From JABDLO01 sp035327565 (GTDB lineage Bacteria > Bacteroidota > Bacteroidia > Chitinophagales > Saprospiraceae), in NCBI GenBank assembly GCA_035327565.1, contig DAOLDB010000070.1, forward strand, positions 1 through 18,586: a stretch of DNA of 18,586 nucleotides, in the 5' to 3' direction. Within the stretch, counting starts at the first letter, position 1; every line of letters begins with the position of its first letter. The notes under the pieces are model-generated. The model saw only the letters and a list, made by a program, of their open reading frames with translations, did no database searches and was not told the origin of the DNA. The translations under genes and the position numbers were made by a program. This document shows positions 16,223-18,586 of the stretch, one piece after another.

Positions 16223-16253
16223 GCTTAGAAAATGTGATTTTAGCTTTTTTTTT
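16222..16253 (+). terminator. Possible intrinsic terminator after the GT2 run
   Basis: AGCT (16222-16225) and AAAAT (16229-16233) pair with ATTTT (16237-16241) and AGCT (16242-16245) around a GTG loop, with a three-base bulge (TAG) on the left arm. Nine T in a row follow (16245-16253). The stem is AT-rich and weak, so this may only attenuate transcription. It overlaps the stop codon of the preceding gene and sits in the longest gap (82 bases) of the downstream half of the operon. If real, the GT4 gene at 16305 needs its own promoter; I see no clear one in the gap. Confidence 0.3.
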
Positions 16254-16304
16254 CGAATATTTTAGTTGGTTATATTTTCATTCGTATATAGGGAATAATT
16301 TTTA

Positions 16305-17567
16305 ATGCGAAGCGTATTAATTTTATCAACTTCAGATTTTGGTGGAGCTGGTCTTTACAATAAAGAGATACTGGAAGGATTAGAGAAGTGTGGATTTGAG
16401 GTTCAAATGGTTGTAGCAAAAAAAAGATCAGATTCTAATCTTGTGTCTGTTGTGCCTTTATCTTTATGGCAAAGGCTTATCAATAAATATGGAAGATATA
16501 TCCCTTTTACATGGAAAAACAGATCATTAAAAGCTAAAAAAAGCTCGAACAAGGATTATTATTTTCTTGAACCCTTTGAACAGAGAACTATATATACTTT
16601 CAGGCAGATTTTGGAAAAAATTACTATAAAACCTGATGTTATAGTTGCATGCTGGACAAGTGGATTTCTGAATTTTGATATTTTAGGAAAAATCGGAACC
16701 TATTTTTCCTCAACTACTTATGTTTATACGGCTGATATGAGTCCATTCACAGGAGGATGTCATTATGCCTGGGATTGTGTTGGATACATGCATAATTGTA
16801 TGGACTGCCCCGCTTTGTGTTTAAAGACAAGGCATCTCGCCGCTGAAAACATTGTAAAAAAGAAAAGAGCAATCGAGAAGTATGGCATTAAGGCTTTCGC
16901 CTTTTCAGACTTTACATTTAATCAAGTAAGACAATCAAGCCTTTTTAAATATCAGGAATATATTCCTTCATTTCAGGGATTAGTTTCTGAAGAATATTTT
17001 TATATTGATAAAGAAAAAATTATTCGAATCAATTACTCTATACCTGAAAATCGAATTGTAGTTGTTTTAGGTGCTCTAAACCTTTATGAACGGCGTAAGG
17101 GATTTAAAGAATTAATCAATGCTTTGAATTTACTTCAAAGGGAAAAGCCTGATTTAGCAAAAAAAATGCTTTTAATTGCAATTGGAGATGAAAAAGACAT
17201 ACAGTGCTCCATCGAATTACGTTTTTTGCCGTTTACAAAGAATTTGAAAATTCTGGGTGATTATTACAGGTTAGCTGATATTTATGCTAATGCTTCTTTA
17301 GAAGACTCAGGTCCTCAGATGTTACTCCAGGCTATGGCTTGTGGTGCAATTCCTGTTTCGTTTGACACTGGATTTGGTTCCGAGTTGCTTGATGGAGTCA
17401 CAGGTTTTAAGGCCCCTGTCGGAGATATAAATTCTTTTTCTGATAAGTTGATTGAAGCTGCTGAATTGTCAGAAGTAAAGCGTCTTCAAATGTTGAATTC
17501 AATTGCCGAAAAGATAAGTCGGGACAATAGTTTAAGTAGATTGCATCAGGTATTTAATTCTTTGTAG
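16305..17567 (+). CDS. Family 4 glycosyltransferase with Cys cluster (WcaC-like branch)
   Basis: This is a GT-B enzyme of 420 residues. SDFGGAGLYNKEI (10-22) is the N-terminal glycine loop. A Cys cluster C-X5-C-X6-C-X2-C-X3-C (Cys152, 158, 165, 168, 172) with the CMDCP element resembles the one seen in colanic-acid WcaC-type GT4 enzymes and could bind a metal or stabilise the interdomain region. The donor domain starts near VVVLGALNLYERRKGF (252-267). The position of the usual EX7E motif reads Asp334-X7-Gln342 in LEDSGPQMLLQAMACG, so both acidic residues differ from the consensus; the change may belong to the subfamily rather than show inactivity. It lies in the AT-rich block after a possible terminator. 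Donor sugar unknown. Confidence 0.84.
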   Translation: MRSVLILSTSDFGGAGLYNKEILEGLEKCGFEVQMVVAKKRSDSNLVSVVPLSLWQRLINKYGRYIPFTWKNRSLKAKKSSNKDYYFLEPFEQRTIYTFRQILEKITIKPDVIVACWTSGFLNFDILGKIGTYFSSTTYVYTADMSPFTGGCHYAWDCVGYMHNCMDCPALCLKTRHLAAENIVKKKRAIEKYGIKAFAFSDFTFNQVRQSSLFKYQEYIPSFQGLVSEEYFYIDKEKIIRINYSIPENRIVVVLGALNLYERRKGFKELINALNLLQREKPDLAKKMLLIAIGDEKDIQCSIELRFLPFTKNLKILGDYYRLADIYANASLEDSGPQMLLQAMACGAIPVSFDTGFGSELLDGVTGFKAPVGDINSFSDKLIEAAELSEVKRLQMLNSIAEKISRDNSLSRLHQVFNSL

Positions 17568-17636
17568 TTCTTTAAGGATTTCACACCATTTAGAGACACT
17601 CTTTACTTTGTAATTAATTTATATTAATTTAAAATA

Positions 17637-18491
17637 ATGGTATCTATGAATAAATTAAATTATTTGAATTTGGGGTGTGGAAATAAGTATCACTCTCAGT
17701 GGGTGAACATTGATATGGTTTCAAATTCAAAGGATGTAATTGCAGTCAATTTACTGGAAGGAATACCTTATCCTGATAATAGTTTTGATGTAATATATCA
17801 TTCACAGGTTTTAGAGCATATACCAAAAGAGAAAGCTCATGCCTTTTTGAGTGAGTGTTACAGAGTTTTAAAGCCTAATGGGATATTAAGAGTTGTTTTG
17901 CCTGACCTTGAAAGCATTGTTTCTGAGTATTTAAGGTTGCTAAGAGAAAATATTGAAAACCCTAGTCTGATTTCTGAGGCAAATTATGATTGGATTATGT
18001 TGGAATTATACGACCAAACAGTTAGAAATTCAACTGGTGGTCAAATGGCTGCTTACTTAAAGCGTCCTTTTGTTCCCAATGAGCAATATGTTTATGAAAG
18101 GATTGGTTTTGTAGGTAAAAGTATCAGAGAACGTTTTTTAAGAAATTCCGATAATCAGAAGAGTAAAATAAAATTAATAGAACTTAATAAAATTAATATT
18201 CGTATTTTCTTAAAAATGACCGTTAAGAAATTTCAAAATTTTGTTGGAAGAATTATGCCTCGAACAGAAGCAAAAAGAATTGGTGATTTCCGGTTAGGTG
18301 GAGAGATACACATGTGGATGTATGACAGATTTTCGTTGTCAAGATTGTTGTTAAGTTGTGGATTTACTAACACAAGTGTTAAGTCTCCATTTGAAAGCGA
18401 TATTCCTGATTGGGAAGTATTCGAATTAGATGTAAAAGATAATATGGTTTATGATCCAGCATCTCTTTTTATGGAAGCTAGGAAAATTTAA
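17637..18491 (+). CDS. Class I SAM-dependent methyltransferase
   Basis: This is a 284-residue Rossmann-fold methyltransferase. YLNLGCGNKYHSQWVNID (9-26) gives the shortened motif I and the ribose-binding acidic residue. YPDNSFDVIYHSQVLEHI (about 46-63) and ECYRVLKPNGILRVVLPDLE (about 75-94) are typical of the Methyltransf_11 group. The C-terminal part has HMWMYDR...LLLSCGF and ends in SLFMEARK, a pattern seen in methyltransferases of polysaccharide loci. A second in-frame ATG at 17646 is an equally possible start and would remove three residues. The 69-base gap upstream is very AT-rich. The acceptor is unknown; with the Wzt-adjacent methyltransferase and the FkbM enzyme it makes three methyltransferases in the locus. 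Confidence 0.83.
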   Translation: MVSMNKLNYLNLGCGNKYHSQWVNIDMVSNSKDVIAVNLLEGIPYPDNSFDVIYHSQVLEHIPKEKAHAFLSECYRVLKPNGILRVVLPDLESIVSEYLRLLRENIENPSLISEANYDWIMLELYDQTVRNSTGGQMAAYLKRPFVPNEQYVYERIGFVGKSIRERFLRNSDNQKSKIKLIELNKINIRIFLKMTVKKFQNFVGRIMPRTEAKRIGDFRLGGEIHMWMYDRFSLSRLLLSCGFTNTSVKSPFESDIPDWEVFELDVKDNMVYDPASLFMEARKI

Positions 18492-18496
18492 ATAAA

Positions 18497-18586
18497 TTGA
18501 AATTCTCTGCTTTCATCATTACCTACAAACGGCCTGAAACAGCAGCCACCACCATCCGTGCCTTGTTTCAACAAACGAGACCACCA
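18497..18586 (+). CDS. Start of a family 2 glycosyltransferase gene, cut by window end
   Basis: Thirty codons are visible, beginning KFSAFIITYKRPETAATTIR after the start residue. The pattern of a short strand, IITYKRPE and then a helix is the N-terminus of GT2 enzymes. The start must be the TTG at 18497: an in-frame TAG lies at 18479-18481 and no ATG or GTG occurs between the two. The gap from the preceding methyltransferase stop is five bases. GC content rises here (about 54% over the last 46 bases) compared with the AT-rich genes before it, so the gene may belong to a different compositional block. The rest of the protein is outside the window. Confidence 0.65.
   Translation, partial: MKFSAFIITYKRPETAATTIRALFQQTRPP

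Larger units (their letters stand above)
15010..18495. other. AT-rich block of probable separate origin
   Basis: Stretches of 60 bases before about 15000 in this part of the operon run near 40-55% GC. From about 15001 they fall to 22-35% and remain low through a GT2, a GT4 and a methyltransferase gene, then rise in the partial gene after 18497. The left edge lies inside a reading frame that stays intact; the right edge coincides with a gene boundary. I see no terminal inverted repeats, direct target duplication or recombinase gene, so homologous recombination between related loci fits better than transposition. The GC values are hand counts over selected stretches. Confidence 0.45.

Noticed and set aside
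15010..18495. The AT-rich block as a transposon or integrated element
   Set aside because: There is no transposase or integrase gene, no terminal inverted repeats, and no target-site duplication that I could see at its edges.

Overview
The window is one continuous surface-polysaccharide (O-antigen or capsule-like) biosynthesis and export locus. All 18 genes lie on the + strand and the last one is cut by the window edge. Several features suggest a Bacteroidota bacterium, perhaps of the Chitinophagia/Sphingobacteriia type: low GC, TTG and GTG starts, few clear Shine-Dalgarno sites, protein family flavour, and an intergenic repeat of the GTCATCCTGAG...GAAGGATCT kind. The taxonomic call is an inference and is not firm. 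There are no RNA genes, CRISPR arrays or intact mobile elements that I can support.

Layout. Bases 1-517 have no convincing gene but hold a GAAGC-rich repeat and a strong hairpin close to the first start codon. Next come nucleotide-sugar genes: a UDP-glucuronate 4-epimerase-like enzyme (518-1591), then an overlapping pair, a sugar formyltransferase (1721-2587) and a WecE-type aminotransferase (2584-3738). Together the pair suggests a 4-formamido-4,6-dideoxyhexose. The export module is an ABC transporter, Wzm (3787-4626) and Wzt with a C-terminal substrate-recognition domain (4662-5906), followed one base later by a SAM methyltransferase (5908-6699). From 6749 on are assembly and decoration genes: a GT2, a class-B asparagine synthase/amidotransferase, an FkbM methyltransferase, a GT4, a GT10 fucosyltransferase-like enzyme, four GT2 enzymes in a tightly overlapping run, a second GT4 with a Cys cluster, another methyltransferase, and the first 30 codons of one more GT2.

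How the genes fit together. Sugar nucleotides (probable UDP-GalA and probable TDP-Fuc4N or its N-formyl form, plus precursors made elsewhere) are assembled on a lipid carrier by about eight glycosyltransferases. The glycan is decorated by methylation and possibly amidation, then exported by Wzm/Wzt. No Wzx flippase, Wzy polymerase, initiating phosphoglycosyltransferase, rmlAB or GDP-fucose genes are in view, so the locus probably extends past the right edge and depends on genes elsewhere.

Base composition is patchy. The epimerase is GC-rich (about 55-60% in its first half). The formyltransferase-to-first-GT2 block is AT-rich. The 12.3-15.0 kb block is again richer in GC. GC falls sharply inside one GT2 gene near base 15015, stays low to about 18495, then rises in the partial last gene. 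This is what a recombining, mosaic glycan locus looks like. I found no clearly new kind of system. The points most worth following are the formyltransferase-WecE pair with an altered catalytic triad, the amidotransferase, the Wzt-adjacent methyltransferase and the mosaic junction.
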